Below, piece by piece: positions 38,274 through 48,514 of a DNA stretch of 64,000 nucleotides. Each line of letters starts with the position of its first letter. The first letter of the stretch is position 1. The position numbers were made by a program, and so were the translations under genes. The DNA lies in contig ML986585.1 in the NCBI GenBank assembly GCA_010094045.1, forward strand, positions 671,270-735,269. The letters run 5' to 3'. Origin of the DNA: Lojkania enalia. Its lineage: Eukaryota > Ascomycota > Dothideomycetes > Pleosporales. The notes below the pieces were generated by a model, which worked only from the letters and a program-made list of their open reading frames with translations, searched no databases and was not told the origin of the DNA.

Positions 38274-39350
38274 ATGGTGCGACAGAGGTTTGAACTTCTC
38301 CCACAGGATGAGGAGGGTGGGTGTACAGGATATCCGTTTCTGGGCCTTTATTAACACTGGGTAGATGCGCTCCACAATGTCTCGCGCCTTCTCCACGTCG
38401 AAGCGCGTCCGTACCAGCGAGTGTCGGGTCGTCTTCTTAAGCCAGATGCATTGAATCATCGGCCCATACAATTACCATCTCCGCCTCCGGATGCAAGCGC
38501 TGTCGACGAAGAAGCCGCTGCCCAAGTTTCCCGACAAGAACACGAGCTCAACAAGACTCGGGTATGGCACGATGATATCATGAATGAAATTGGACTGCTA
38601 GATTATGCGATTCTGCGCATGGAGTTGACCACAAACAGCAACCAGGCTGAGCGCGAGCGCTATGCGAAGGAGAAAGATGCGATCACGGCAAAGCAACAGT
38701 CGGTCAGAGACAACATTGAAGAGCTCCGCGGTCAGCTACAGGAAGCTAAAGAACTCCTGGATATACGCAAGGGCTACGACGAGCAGACAGAAAAAATCAC
38801 AAATAGCAAAATGCTCAAAACCCGCATTGAGCAAGCGGCCGCCCATGCGAAACTCGATGACGAGATTGCTGAGCTGCAGCAAGAAGTTCAGCAGTCGAAG
38901 AATACATGGACCGAGCGCCGAATGCAATTTGGCCGTATCGAGGAGGAGGCTAAGGAGATGTTGCGCATGATCAAGGACGAGAAGGAGGAGGCGGAGCGTA
39001 AAGAGGGCATGATGAAGGATGGTGACGACCCAGAGGATGGTGAGGGAAGCACCACACGCGGAGAGATGAGTCATGTCGGGACACCACGGCCGGATGGCGG
39101 CGTAACCCCTCTGCATATTAGCCAGGTTGAGGATAGTGCTACGGCGTTGAAGGTCCCACAGGATAGACTAGCACCTATGTCGCGAGCATCAAGTGTGGCG
39201 GCGACGCCTAGGAATGAGGGAGATTTAGAGATGACGGATTCCGGGCTGCAGAGTGGGGATGCGAATGCGGAGGTCGAGGATTCAGACGGGATGGAAGAGG
39301 GCGAAGAAGAGGATGATGGACCGCCGCCTGATGACATGGATCAATCCTGA
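38274..39350 (+). CDS. THOC7: THO complex subunit 7 (Tho7/Mft1 family)
   Basis: Component of the THO/TREX complex that couples transcription to mRNP packaging and export. Exons 38274-38316 and 38365-39350, with a 48-nt GTGGGT..TAG intron, give about 342 residues. Splicing joins FELLPQDEE to DALHNVSRLLHVEARPYQRV, restoring the family's conserved start. A long coiled coil follows (about 65-215), including WHDDIMNEIGLLDYAILRME. The C-terminal third is acidic and disordered, ending in a Glu/Asp-rich tail. Without the first exon the frame would start only at a GTG, so this exon is strongly preferred. It converges with the cofactor A gene over 154 bp. Confidence 0.92.
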
Positions 39351-39504
39351 TGAGATCTTATAGCTTGCATTCACCACTTCCGGCTTACATGATACCATCC
39401 GGTTATGCATAGCGCGGTGTTCGGGTCATAATATTTCATTTTCTTTTTTTTTTTACACATCAGGCCTGGGTATGAACGCCCTTCAAAAAGCAATTCACGA
39501 GGTC

Positions 39505-39946
39505 CTATGAAACTTCACTGAGAGCCTTTTTGCCCTCTACAATGGCTTCCTTTGCCTTGGTGACTTCTGTTGCTGCGTCTCCACCTTCGGCCTTGGTGGC
39601 CTCCTATTCAATGTTAGTATTTCATTGTTGCGAAGTAAATGAGATGAGGTACCAATTCCTCCTCAAGCTTCTTGAGGGCTTCCTGGATCTTGGTTCGGAC
39701 CGTTGGAAAAACATTCTTGGTCTCCTCCAATGCTTGACGCTGTATATTGTCAGTTTGGTATTAGAGTGGAAATTAACAATAGAGAACCTCTTGCTTCAAT
39801 TGATACTCTGCATTCTCATCGCTCTTATTCAACTCAAGCGTCTTGATACGAGCCGCTTGCTGCTCAAGCTCTTTGTGATAACTTGCTTCCTCCTTCACGA
39901 GTCGAGTGACGGATGACGTTGCCACTGCAAGTTTTGAAGGAGGCAT
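39505..39946 (-). CDS. TBCA: Tubulin-binding cofactor A (beta-tubulin folding chaperone)
   Basis: Captures beta-tubulin released from CCT and hands it to the later cofactors (Rbl2 in budding yeast, Alp31 in fission yeast). On the minus strand the exons are 39946-39788, 39739-39653 and 39603-39505, all phase 0, giving 114 residues, the usual size. The sequence begins MPPSKLAVATSSVTRLVKEE and has the LKQE-RQALEETK junction. The whole chain is a three-helix coiled coil. The first intron has an unusual donor (GTTCTC), but its position is fixed by the family alignment. It is divergent from MCM4 (330 bp). Confidence 0.93.
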
Positions 39947-40276
39947 TTTGGGTGATCTGAAACCCTGAAATGACAGTAGCAATAAGCGAGATGGTTTGAG
40001 CAATATAAGGCTCAGGCTCTCTTATATTTTTTGTTGCTGCCTGCTCTGGCGGGGTTTATTTGTTGATGGATTCCTTCGACGAGGGGCTTGCGGGACAACA
40101 GCACATGCTAGCCCAGATACGTCGCGCCAAGAACCACTCTACGCGAAATTAGCGCCGACGCGAGAATCGACGCGTCTCTCCTTATCCAGCCCGTCGCCAT
40201 CCCACCTCCCGCCAGCTCCCCTTTCCAACTCTTCTTCCTGCGCACTTGTTCTCTACTGTAACGTGGCATTGTCATT
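39947..40276. promoter_or_regulatory. Divergent promoter region, TBCA / MCM4
   Basis: 330 bp between opposed start codons. It includes two ACGCG-containing strings (near 40141 and 40171) that resemble the MluI cell-cycle box core seen upstream of fungal replication genes. The link to MBF-type control is an inference. Confidence 0.45.
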
Positions 40277-43200
40277 ATGTCTTCCCCGGCGCAGCGTCGC
40301 TCGCAACGTAGTTCTGCTTCCGCGACTCCAAGAAGGAGTGGCCGCAGTGCAAGAAATTCTCAAATCCCCGCCAGCAGCCCTGCACCCGCAGGTCCGGATG
40401 AGCAGCTCCAGTCAGAGGCTTCGCAGGCTTCGCAGAGGGCCCCGCAAGCCACAGCTAGGAATTCCAGGTTGCAAACGGCGACACAATCGCAATCCCCTCT
40501 TTTCTTCCGCTCTTCGCCTACAAATGGATCGGCCTCAAGGGATGCTAATGGCGCTGGCGCCGATGGGGGGACTGATGGTGACAGAACCCCTAGAGCGAGT
40601 GGTATGACAATTGGAGGTAATAATGGCTGGTATTTAACCATTGAGGCTTCAAAGCTTACAAAACCAGATTCTTCGCCCATCCACTATGCTTCCAGCTCAA
40701 GCCCGGGGCGTGCGCGAAATGCTCAAGACATCCGAAGCAGTAGTAGTGCACTTTTTGTCCGCGGAGCAACAGATACTGCTGCCCGTAACCGACGACACGA
40801 TATCAATTCTGATTTCTTAGGCATTGGACCCAGCTCTGCGGGCGGACGTCGCAGGCTATTTGTCGACGAACATGGAAACGCCGTCCACGATGCTTCGGAC
40901 GCTGCAACATTCTCGAACTTGGACCCTGATACGTCAGAGGCCGATGTTCTAGGAGGCCAAAGTACTAGGGTCATTTGGGGAACAAACGTTACTATAGTAG
41001 ACTCTCTATCTGCCATGAAAGACTTCCTGATGAACTTTCAAAGAAAATATCGCTTAATCCAGGATGGAGAGCTTGAAGAGGGCGCTAGTCTACCATCGGA
41101 TCACCCAGCCATGGCAAAGGAGTATCTGGACATAATGAAAGCTATGCTTGAAATGGGTGTTACCCCACTGAATCTAGATGCGCGCAACTTGAAGGCTTAT
41201 CCGCCTTCGAGGAAGTTGTGGCACCAGCTCCAGGCCTTTCCTAATGAGATCATTCCTCTGATGGATGTCGCGATTAAAGATACCATGATTGAGCTTGCAG
41301 AGAAGCGTATGAATGAGATTAGACTGCAGCAATCCCAACCGCAGCGTGGCGCCGAATCTAGGCCCCGTGATTCGAGCTCTCTGCCACCAATGCCTAGCTC
41401 GGATATTGGAACCCCTGGGGCGCCTTCTCCAGCTCCGGCTGTTCTGGATATTCCTGATCTTGTCAAGGAAGTAGAGCAGAAGACATACCGTGTCCGACCG
41501 TTTGGACTCGACAAGACAATCAATTTGAGGGAGTTGAACCCTGGAGATATGGATAAGTTGGTTAGTGTTAAGGGTTTGGTCATTAGGACTACACCAATCA
41601 TTCCAGACATGAAAGATGGTAAGGATTTCTGCGTTCGATATTAGACTATGCATGCTAATGCAGTTTAGCCTTTTTCCGCTGCTCAGTATGTAATCACACA
41701 GTCAAGATAGACATTGATCGTGGCAAGATTACTGAACCCACTCGGTGCCCGCGTCCTATTTGTGATTCCCCTAATTCCATGCAAATCGTGCATAACAGGT
41801 CCGGATTCGCCGACAAGCAAGTCATCAAGCTTCAGGAGACTCCTGATAACGTTCCAGATGGCCAAACACCACACTCCGTCTCTCTGTGTGCCTATGATGA
41901 ACTTGTCGATGTTTGCAAAGCTGGTGACCGCGTTGAGATCACCGGTATCTTTAAGTCCAATCCAGTCCGCATCAACCCGCGTCAGCGCTCCGTGAAGAAT
42001 ATTTTCAAGACATATGTCGATGTTCTCCACATTCAAAAAGTGGACAAGAAGCGGATGGGTATCGATGTCTCTACCCTCGAAGAAGAACTTGCAGATCATG
42101 CTGCTGGACATATTGAAGAGACCCGCAAGGTCACTGAAGAAGAAGAGGCTAAGATCAACGAGACTGCCCGGCGTCCCGATATCTACGAGTTGCTGTCACG
42201 CTCGCTGGCGCCTAGTATTTACGAGATGGATGACGTCAAAAAAGGCATATTGCTACAGCTTTTTGGCGGTACTAACAAGTCTTTCGAAAAAGGTGGTAGT
42301 CCAAAGTATAGAGGTGACATTAACGTTCTCCTTTGCGGTGACCCCTCGACATCGAAGTCTCAGATCCTCCAATATGTGCACAGGATTGCTCCGCGAGGTG
42401 TTTATACGTCAGGAAAAGGTTCTTCAGCTGTCGGTCTTACGGCATATGTCACTCGCGATCCCGAAACACGTCAGCTGGTGCTCGAATCTGGTGCTCTTGT
42501 ACTTTCTGACGGTGGTGTTTGCTGTATCGATGAATTTGACAAGATGTCCGAAGCAACACGCTCTGTCCTCCATGAAGTAATGGAACAGCAAACTGTCTCT
42601 ATCGCCAAAGCTGGTATTATTACGACCCTCAACGCCCGCACTTCGATTCTCGCCTCTGCAAACCCTATCGGCTCAAAATACAACCCTAACCTCCCTGTAC
42701 CCCAAAACATCGACCTCCCGCCAACTCTTCTCTCCCGTTTTGACTTGGTATATCTTGTCCTCGATCGTATTGATGAAATGAATGATCGAAGGCTTGCTCG
42801 ACATTTGGTTGGGATGTACCTCGAAGACACACCTGACAACGCCTCCCGAAACGAAGTCCTTCCCATCGAATTCCTAACGTCATATATATCCTACGCACGC
42901 TCCAACATTCACCCCAAGATCTCCAACGAAGCGCAACGCGCCCTCGTAGACGCCTACGTCGCTATGCGTGCTCTTGGCTCTGACGTCAGGTCCCAGGAAC
43001 GCAGAATCACGGCTACCACTAGGCAGCTAGAGTCCATGATTCGTCTTTCTGAGGCGCACGCGAAGATGAGACTTAGTGAGGTAGTGACGGAGGACGATGT
43101 CCTGGAGGCGGTAAGGCTGATTAAGAGTGCGCTCAAGCAGGCTGCCACTGATGCGCGCACGGGCCTTATTGATATGAGTCTTCTCACTGAGGGCACGTCG

Positions 43201-43446
43201 TCCGGCGACAGGAGGAAGAAGGAGGATCTTAAACGTGCGGTACTGGCTGCAATTGATGAGATGGGGTCTGCTGGGCAGAGTGTTCGACTTAGCGAGCTTG
43301 TGAAGAGGGTTCGAGAAGGCGCAAGCGAGAACGTGGAGAATCAGGAGTTCTTAGAGGTCTTGAAGATGGCGGAGGCGGAAGGGAGCGTGCAGGTTTCTGG
43401 CGAGGGCCCTAGGAGGAGCGTTAAGAGGGTCGTTGGGGGGTTCTAG
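40277..43446 (+). CDS. MCM4: MCM4 replicative helicase subunit
   Basis: Subunit of the MCM2-7 hexamer that unwinds DNA at replication forks. Exons 40277-41618 and 41669-43446 (50-nt intron) give about 1039 residues. The N-terminal 200 residues are a Ser/Arg/Gln-rich tail, as in other Mcm4 proteins where DDK phosphorylates it. The OB/zinc region carries Cys452, Cys455, Cys474 and Cys479; the acceptor at 41668 is required to make the motif AFFRCSVC and avoid a stop. The AAA core has Walker A GDPSTSKS (671-678), Walker B with DEFD (735-738) and the arginine-finger motif SRFD. The C-terminal winged-helix region is present. The gene is complete, and its helicase motifs are typical for Mcm4. Confidence 0.97.
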
Positions 43447-44110
43447 ATCTCGGATCTGGGTTTCGTGTTTGGCGTTTTGGGTCTTTGTGTTGCGGTGCAT
43501 TTGCGGGTTCTGAGTTCGGTAATGGGTAGTATGATTGATATGGATGGACATGCTCGATGAGGAATGTATAGATATGTGATTGCATTTTTCCGATTGAGAG
43601 TGTCTTATGGATCCATTTCCTGTCCTACTTTCCAGTGGCGTATTCTGTTTACTATTGTGACATCGGAGGCAGTGTACTGCTTTTTGAAACCGTGTATGGT
43701 GTAATTGACATTCGACCCCAAACACACAGGGTTTAACGGTGCTTTAGACTCCGATATTCGTCGTTGGTACTCGGAGAGGCTTGCTTGGGAGACCGTGTTC
43801 ATTAGTATGCCGACAAATAAGGACAAGAACAAAGGTTTCCTACGTCGACAAGGATGTTTCTTCCAAATGTCTTTAGAGCTGGAATTGTAGAAGTCCTTAA
43901 AAAGGTTTCAAGCCGATGGGAAAGGGGCCCTACCTTCTTCGACTATCTGGCATGTGAAGCATCAATATGGAACCCTGGAATAAGCTTGATCTTCCACTGT
44001 AATATCGGATAAGAATTATTGCCACCCAGCTCATGGAATGGGTGGAAGTTGGAGCACTCTTTTACAGCACACTCCATTGCCTATTCCCGCTAGACGATTG
44101 AAATTGGTCG
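43447..44110. other. Intergenic, boundary of the conserved block
   Basis: No gene recognised. It separates the housekeeping block from the lower-GC accessory half of the window. Confidence 0.45.
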
Positions 44111-44740
44111 TTACTGTTCAAATAAAATGCGCGGATCATGACACCTCAGACGGTAGATCGGTACTTGTCCTGGTCTGAAGAAAACAGAGGCTGGAAAGTC
44201 TTTGTCTTCCTGTTTGAGTCGTTCCCAAGTAATTGTATCGCGACCTATTGTCATGGTGGCGCCGGTTGTGGTGTACACGTTGAATAGCTTGTACGGTGAG
44301 GAAAGCCTATTTAGCCCTCGATATTGAAATCGGACGTTCCTGATGTCTGTACTGTACGCCCAAACGCGCAATTGATAGATTGCAAAGTGTGCTCTGTACT
44401 CCCCACTGAAAATAATACGAGGCGATTTGATGTAGTAGATGATATCGAGCGACGTAAAGTTCGGGTTAAGATATAAGCCGTGATAACCCCACCATACTGG
44501 GATAGAGTATCGTCGCAAGTGTTTCAATGCCACGTTTCGAGATTCATGGCAGGTGTATAGGACACTACAGTCGCCTAGACCTTGTGGATTGATGGAAGTA
44601 ATTCGCTCGTGCTCTAGAGTAAGGGAAATCGCAATGGTAACTTTTTCTGGCTGACATGCAAATTCCCAAACCATTACGCGGATTTCGGGGGGGAGATTGG
44701 AGAAGCAGTGGAATTTTGGTTTTCTCAGAGTGTTGCCCAT
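44111..44740 (-). CDS. 2EXR-domain protein of unknown function
   Basis: Intronless, 209 residues. The N-terminal segment FHCFSNLPPEIRVMVWEFA (about 10-29) is the F-box-like start of the fungal 2EXR domain. A CHESRNVALKHLRRY segment (about 63-77) follows, the second hallmark of these proteins, and then NPNFTSLDIIYYIKSPR. 2EXR genes form large, variable families in Leotiomycetes and related fungi; their biochemical role is not established. No signal peptide or membrane segment is visible. The C-terminus is shorter than in many members, so the gene could be a truncated copy, though the frame is intact. Confidence 0.75.
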   Translation of the reverse strand: MGNTLRKPKFHCFSNLPPEIRVMVWEFACQPEKVTIAISLTLEHERITSINPQGLGDCSVLYTCHESRNVALKHLRRYSIPVWWGYHGLYLNPNFTSLDIIYYIKSPRIIFSGEYRAHFAIYQLRVWAYSTDIRNVRFQYRGLNRLSSPYKLFNVYTTTGATMTIGRDTITWERLKQEDKDFPASVFFRPGQVPIYRLRCHDPRILFEQ

Positions 44741-45514
44741 TGCGAATAATGATGTGCGATATTCTAAAAGAATGTGAACGGAAAGTAATTCTAAACGAAG
44801 AACGAGTTTATAAAGTCTTCCGCATGCTCTCTGATTTATGCTGGGTTGGTAAATGGTAGGGAAACGATGGAATGATGTACTAAATTTAGGATGGGAGAGT
44901 AGATGGGTCTAGACTGGTGCAGCTATCCCCGTTCGCGTCATCAGTCAACCATGGTAGACTGGTGCTCCTTCGGAGAAACAGTTCTTCGAAGAACCACTTG
45001 AGTTATCACATTCTCACCTATGGTTGAGGTTAGTACCACGTGCAAACGGCGCAGCGTTATAAAGGTTTAGGGACTAACCTTACTTCAAAGCTTGGAATTC
45101 CCTCCTTTCCTCGGACTTTGCTACCTATTGGCAATTGAGGCTAGTGATACTAGTTCTCTGCACCTTCTATGCATAGTTGGTATATATAGTGACGCCGATA
45201 GGCTTCTGCCTCTATGACTTCTGCAATACACTTTTATTTCAACCTTACCTACTTCTACCACTACTTTGAGGCCTATTTCTGCATAATCCGTCATTGTTCC
45301 TGTCATCCCCGCAAATTATGTTGGGAAGAGCCGCCGTTCTGGAACGCCCTATCGCTCAGGTGTCCTCTCCCTCAGCTTCTGTGGAGCTTCAGGATCGGAC
45401 TTGATATTATGCACTATGGAGCCTTTACGACCGTCCAAGGGTTGCAAAAGTCTCTCATATGGGGATGAACTTCCGAACATCGCCCTGGCTCCCTTCGCTA
45501 TTTTTTGTTAGTCA

Positions 45515-46219
45515 CTACTCGCGCACTGAGTTAATGCGAATGCGAAATGCGAAGATCTTCTTTTCTCCATCGGGGCGCAGAAGATACAACAGCGGAAAAG
45601 GGTATCCCATAACGAATTTAATTTCTTGTTCAATCCAAATATCGATATTCTCAAATTCAGGCTGCACTGCGCTTGCTGGCGCCTCAGTTCCTCACCCTTA
45701 CAACAAGCTCTTCAGCAGCTCTGTCTACTCCAGGATCTGAAGCCAAAACTAAAATGACTGCGACCTGTCTTACTTGGAAGCCCTGCAATTTCAAAATATT
45801 TCCTCTATTTTCTAGACTTCGATATTTCTTGGTATTTAATCAGATTTGAGAACGCTAGATGTATCGAGTTTCGATATGCGAACTTGCCGACTTTATTCCA
45901 TTTTCACAGCGACTCAAAGTGGGAGGGGGATTCTGAGGATCTGAGCTGGAGGATCAATAACGGAAGGACCTGTGTGGTCGCTAAGTTCCGGGCGGCTTAA
46001 CAGAAAACTGTTGATAATCGATCGGCGATCCGGAACTATGACATAAGGATGCTTCTGGCATATAATACACCAGAATGCTTGCTGGGAAAGGAAACTCTGG
46101 CGTTGGTGTTTTATTCTTTCTAATGTCTTCCATTTGGACATCAAGTCAATATCTGCACTAACACATTGAATGTCGTTGAGACAACGGAAGTCAATCTGCG
46201 ATATTATAGCTACTAACAA
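45515..46219 (-). pseudogene. Coding-like remnant of an unrecognised gene
   Basis: Three minus-strand segments look protein-coding. Segment 1 (46219 to about 45914) reads about 100 residues, including WCIICQKHPYVIVPD. Segment 2 (45782-45702) begins after a good TTGCAG acceptor and reads GFQVRQVAVILVLASDPG. A 40-nt GTAAGG..CAG gap then leads in phase to segment 3 (45661-45515), which ends INSVRE and a stop. Segment 1 has no usable donor before its own stop, so the parts cannot be joined into one intact gene by eye. A decayed gene is the simplest reading; a real gene with an unseen exon is possible. The family is not recognised. Confidence 0.35.
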
Positions 46220-47200
46220 GTGTAAGCATCCGAGCAGAAAGAGGGCATGACCTTGCTATTTCCATGTCACTAGTCTGTTAAAGAAGTGTGCTCTTGAAGG
46301 ATGTGCTATGCTTCGACAATGATTTTGATCCAGAGGGGCTACGATATTGGATGGGGATATTTCTGGGCGCTCGTCCCAATGTTCAGTCAATGGTTCCCCC
46401 AAAATGGTATGTGGATGTGCATACAGCCACAATATGGTTGATATGTATGGCTAGTATCTTGACCGAAAAATCTCACTTCTGGAAGAAAAAGAAGTTTCTA
46501 TCTTCATCCTATAATTGCTTTTCTTGACAGCGGTCTTCATGCCTTTTCTACAGTAGTTCCATGGCTCGGGGTTTCGATGAAAATTTTAGCAAAGCTCACT
46601 ATTGCATATGCCGGTTTCGCCGCTTTCCACTGCCGATGCGTAGTATTTTGGAAATGGCCTAGAAATATTTTATTGCTTAATACAATCAAGTTCCAAGAAT
46701 ACTACAAAATCTTTGAGACTAATGTATTACAATATATGTAAATTTTCTTCCAATCAATTGACTTTGTATGCATATCTCTGAACCATCGCGCACATTTTGA
46801 ACATGGAATATCGGATGATATATCTAATTTCAGAACGCTACATAGGTGGGTTTTCCCTCCCGGATATTTTGAGCTTGGTAATGGATGAATAGGGTTCTTG
46901 CCCCACGTCATTGGTCATAAATGGCAATTAGAAATATGCTCTTGATCCGATAACCCTGGCTATGTACTTCGGCACGACCATTCGGTATTGTAAGTTTACC
47001 CGACTCGGGAATTCGTGTTCACATCCCTTGAATGCCGTTGGATGACGATGTCGGTAGTCTCCCTAGTAGCGAATTCTCCGATCTAGATTTTGATGCTAGT
47101 GTCGCAAGTGATTGACTTCTCCGCATAATGTTTGCGAGATGAGATTAATCTGAAAGATCGGTAGCCGTATCGGTACACTACTATCTCGAATTGGGTAGCT

Positions 47201-47207
47201 TATAAAT
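47201..47207 (+). promoter_or_regulatory. TATA-like element of the esterase gene
   Basis: TATAAAT lies 92 nt upstream of the esterase ATG at 47299, a plausible distance for a fungal TATA box with a short leader. Confidence 0.4.
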
Positions 47208-47298
47208 GAGAGCCTTAGTTCCAGTTTTCAACTGGGTTTACATACTTTCCCATTCACGAGTGCATTTCACAGAGTAACTCATTTGAATATTTTCAATC

Positions 47299-48141
47299 AT
47301 GAAGGTATCAAAATCAACTCTCATCCTTGGCTCCATGCTCATACAGAGCATTGCAGCGGCTACAACTGGGTGCGGCAAGACACCGACGTCTATTAAAACT
47401 GGAACCAATACTATGACGGTCAATTCTAAAAACAGGGAGTGGATCCTCACCCTTCCAGCCGACTATAACAACACAAATCCGTATCGCCTCATCTTCGGTT
47501 TGCACTGGCTTAGTGGCAGTATGACAGATGTCGCTAACGGTGGAGCCATCCAACCGTACTATGGACTCCCTCCTCTCATGAACAACTCCGCGATCTTCAT
47601 CGCTCCGAACGGGTTGAATAGAGGCTGGGGTAACGCTGGCGGGGAGGATATCACGTTCATCCGGGAAATAATGAAGAAGCTGGACGCAGAGCTTTGCATT
47701 GATGAGAAGCTTAGATTTAGCTTGGGTTTTAGCTATGGGGCTGCGATGTCCTATTCAATTGCTTGTACTATGGGCAAAGACTTCCGCGCCGTCGCTGCAC
47801 TTTCCGGTGCACTTCTCAGTGGATGTGCTGGAGGCACAGACCCTGTGGCTTACTACGGCCAGCACGGCATCAGCGACCAAGTCCTCCCCATTGCCCTCGG
47901 GAAGCAGATCCGCGACACTTTTGTCAGAAACAACGGATGCACTCCACAGACCCCAATTGATCCGACTTCCGGGAGCAGGACGCACATTTTGACGAAATAT
48001 TCAGGTTGCGCGGCTGATAAACCAGTGTGGTGGACTGCGTTTGATGGAGATCATACTCCTGTTCCGTCGGACATGGGTGCAAATAAAGACACTACTTTCA
48101 CAACCCAGGCTGTATTCGAGTTCTTCTCGCAGTTCTATTGA
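47299..48141 (+). CDS. Secreted feruloyl-esterase-like CE1 / PHB-depolymerase-family esterase
   Basis: Intronless, 280 residues. Residues 1-20 form a signal peptide. The alpha/beta-hydrolase fold shows a serine nucleophile in LGFSYGAAMS (Ser145), an Asp in HGISDQVLPI (Asp193) and a His in FDGDHTPVP (His252), so the triad is complete. The early FGLHWLSGSM block is the oxyanion-side loop typical of fungal feruloyl esterases type C/D and the LpqC/PHB-depolymerase family. It would release ferulic acid from plant-wall arabinoxylan outside the cell. No carbohydrate-binding module is present. Substrate preference among feruloyl, acetylxylan or other esters cannot be settled from sequence. Its placement beside variable genes suits an accessory plant-degrading enzyme. 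Confidence 0.87.
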   Translation: MKVSKSTLILGSMLIQSIAAATTGCGKTPTSIKTGTNTMTVNSKNREWILTLPADYNNTNPYRLIFGLHWLSGSMTDVANGGAIQPYYGLPPLMNNSAIFIAPNGLNRGWGNAGGEDITFIREIMKKLDAELCIDEKLRFSLGFSYGAAMSYSIACTMGKDFRAVAALSGALLSGCAGGTDPVAYYGQHGISDQVLPIALGKQIRDTFVRNNGCTPQTPIDPTSGSRTHILTKYSGCAADKPVWWTAFDGDHTPVPSDMGANKDTTFTTQAVFEFFSQFY

Positions 48142-48514
48142 GAATGGCGCGAAATGCTGCGTTTCCATATACATAGCATGATTTCAGAAAAGTTAAAGGT
48201 TTGACGTGGGAGTACTTTTGGAAATGGGAATAGTCATATATAACTTGGAATTGCCATGTGGTGTGATGCGTCGCTGCTGAAAAATTTTTTTCTTTTTAAT
48301 TGCTGGACTATCTTGAGAATCAAGATATGAAATAGAAGTGGGTTTGTGGAAAACTAGAGGAACACACACCGGATAAGGGTTGTTCTATTGAATTGAGCCT
48401 GGAGTGTATGTGACAACGGAGTGATGTAATCAAGAAATAGTGGAATGAATCCGGATTCCTTGTATCAATTTTGATGATTTATCCTACGCTATTGTTCAAC
48501 GTCGATGAACTGCC
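48142..48514. other. Convergent intergenic, esterase / NLR
   Basis: 373 bp between two gene 3' ends. No coding signal was seen. Confidence 0.5.

Larger units (their letters stand above)
44741..47298. other. AT-richer intergenic region with a gene remnant
   Basis: Contains the coding-like minus-strand stretch 45515-46219, listed separately. Other short frames, such as 46288-46527 plus and 46702-46911 minus, have no recognised motif. Confidence 0.4.

Noticed and set aside
38238..38471. Minus-strand 77-residue frame overlapping the THO7 start
   Set aside because: It is antisense to the THO7 first exon and the beginning of exon 2, which have family support.
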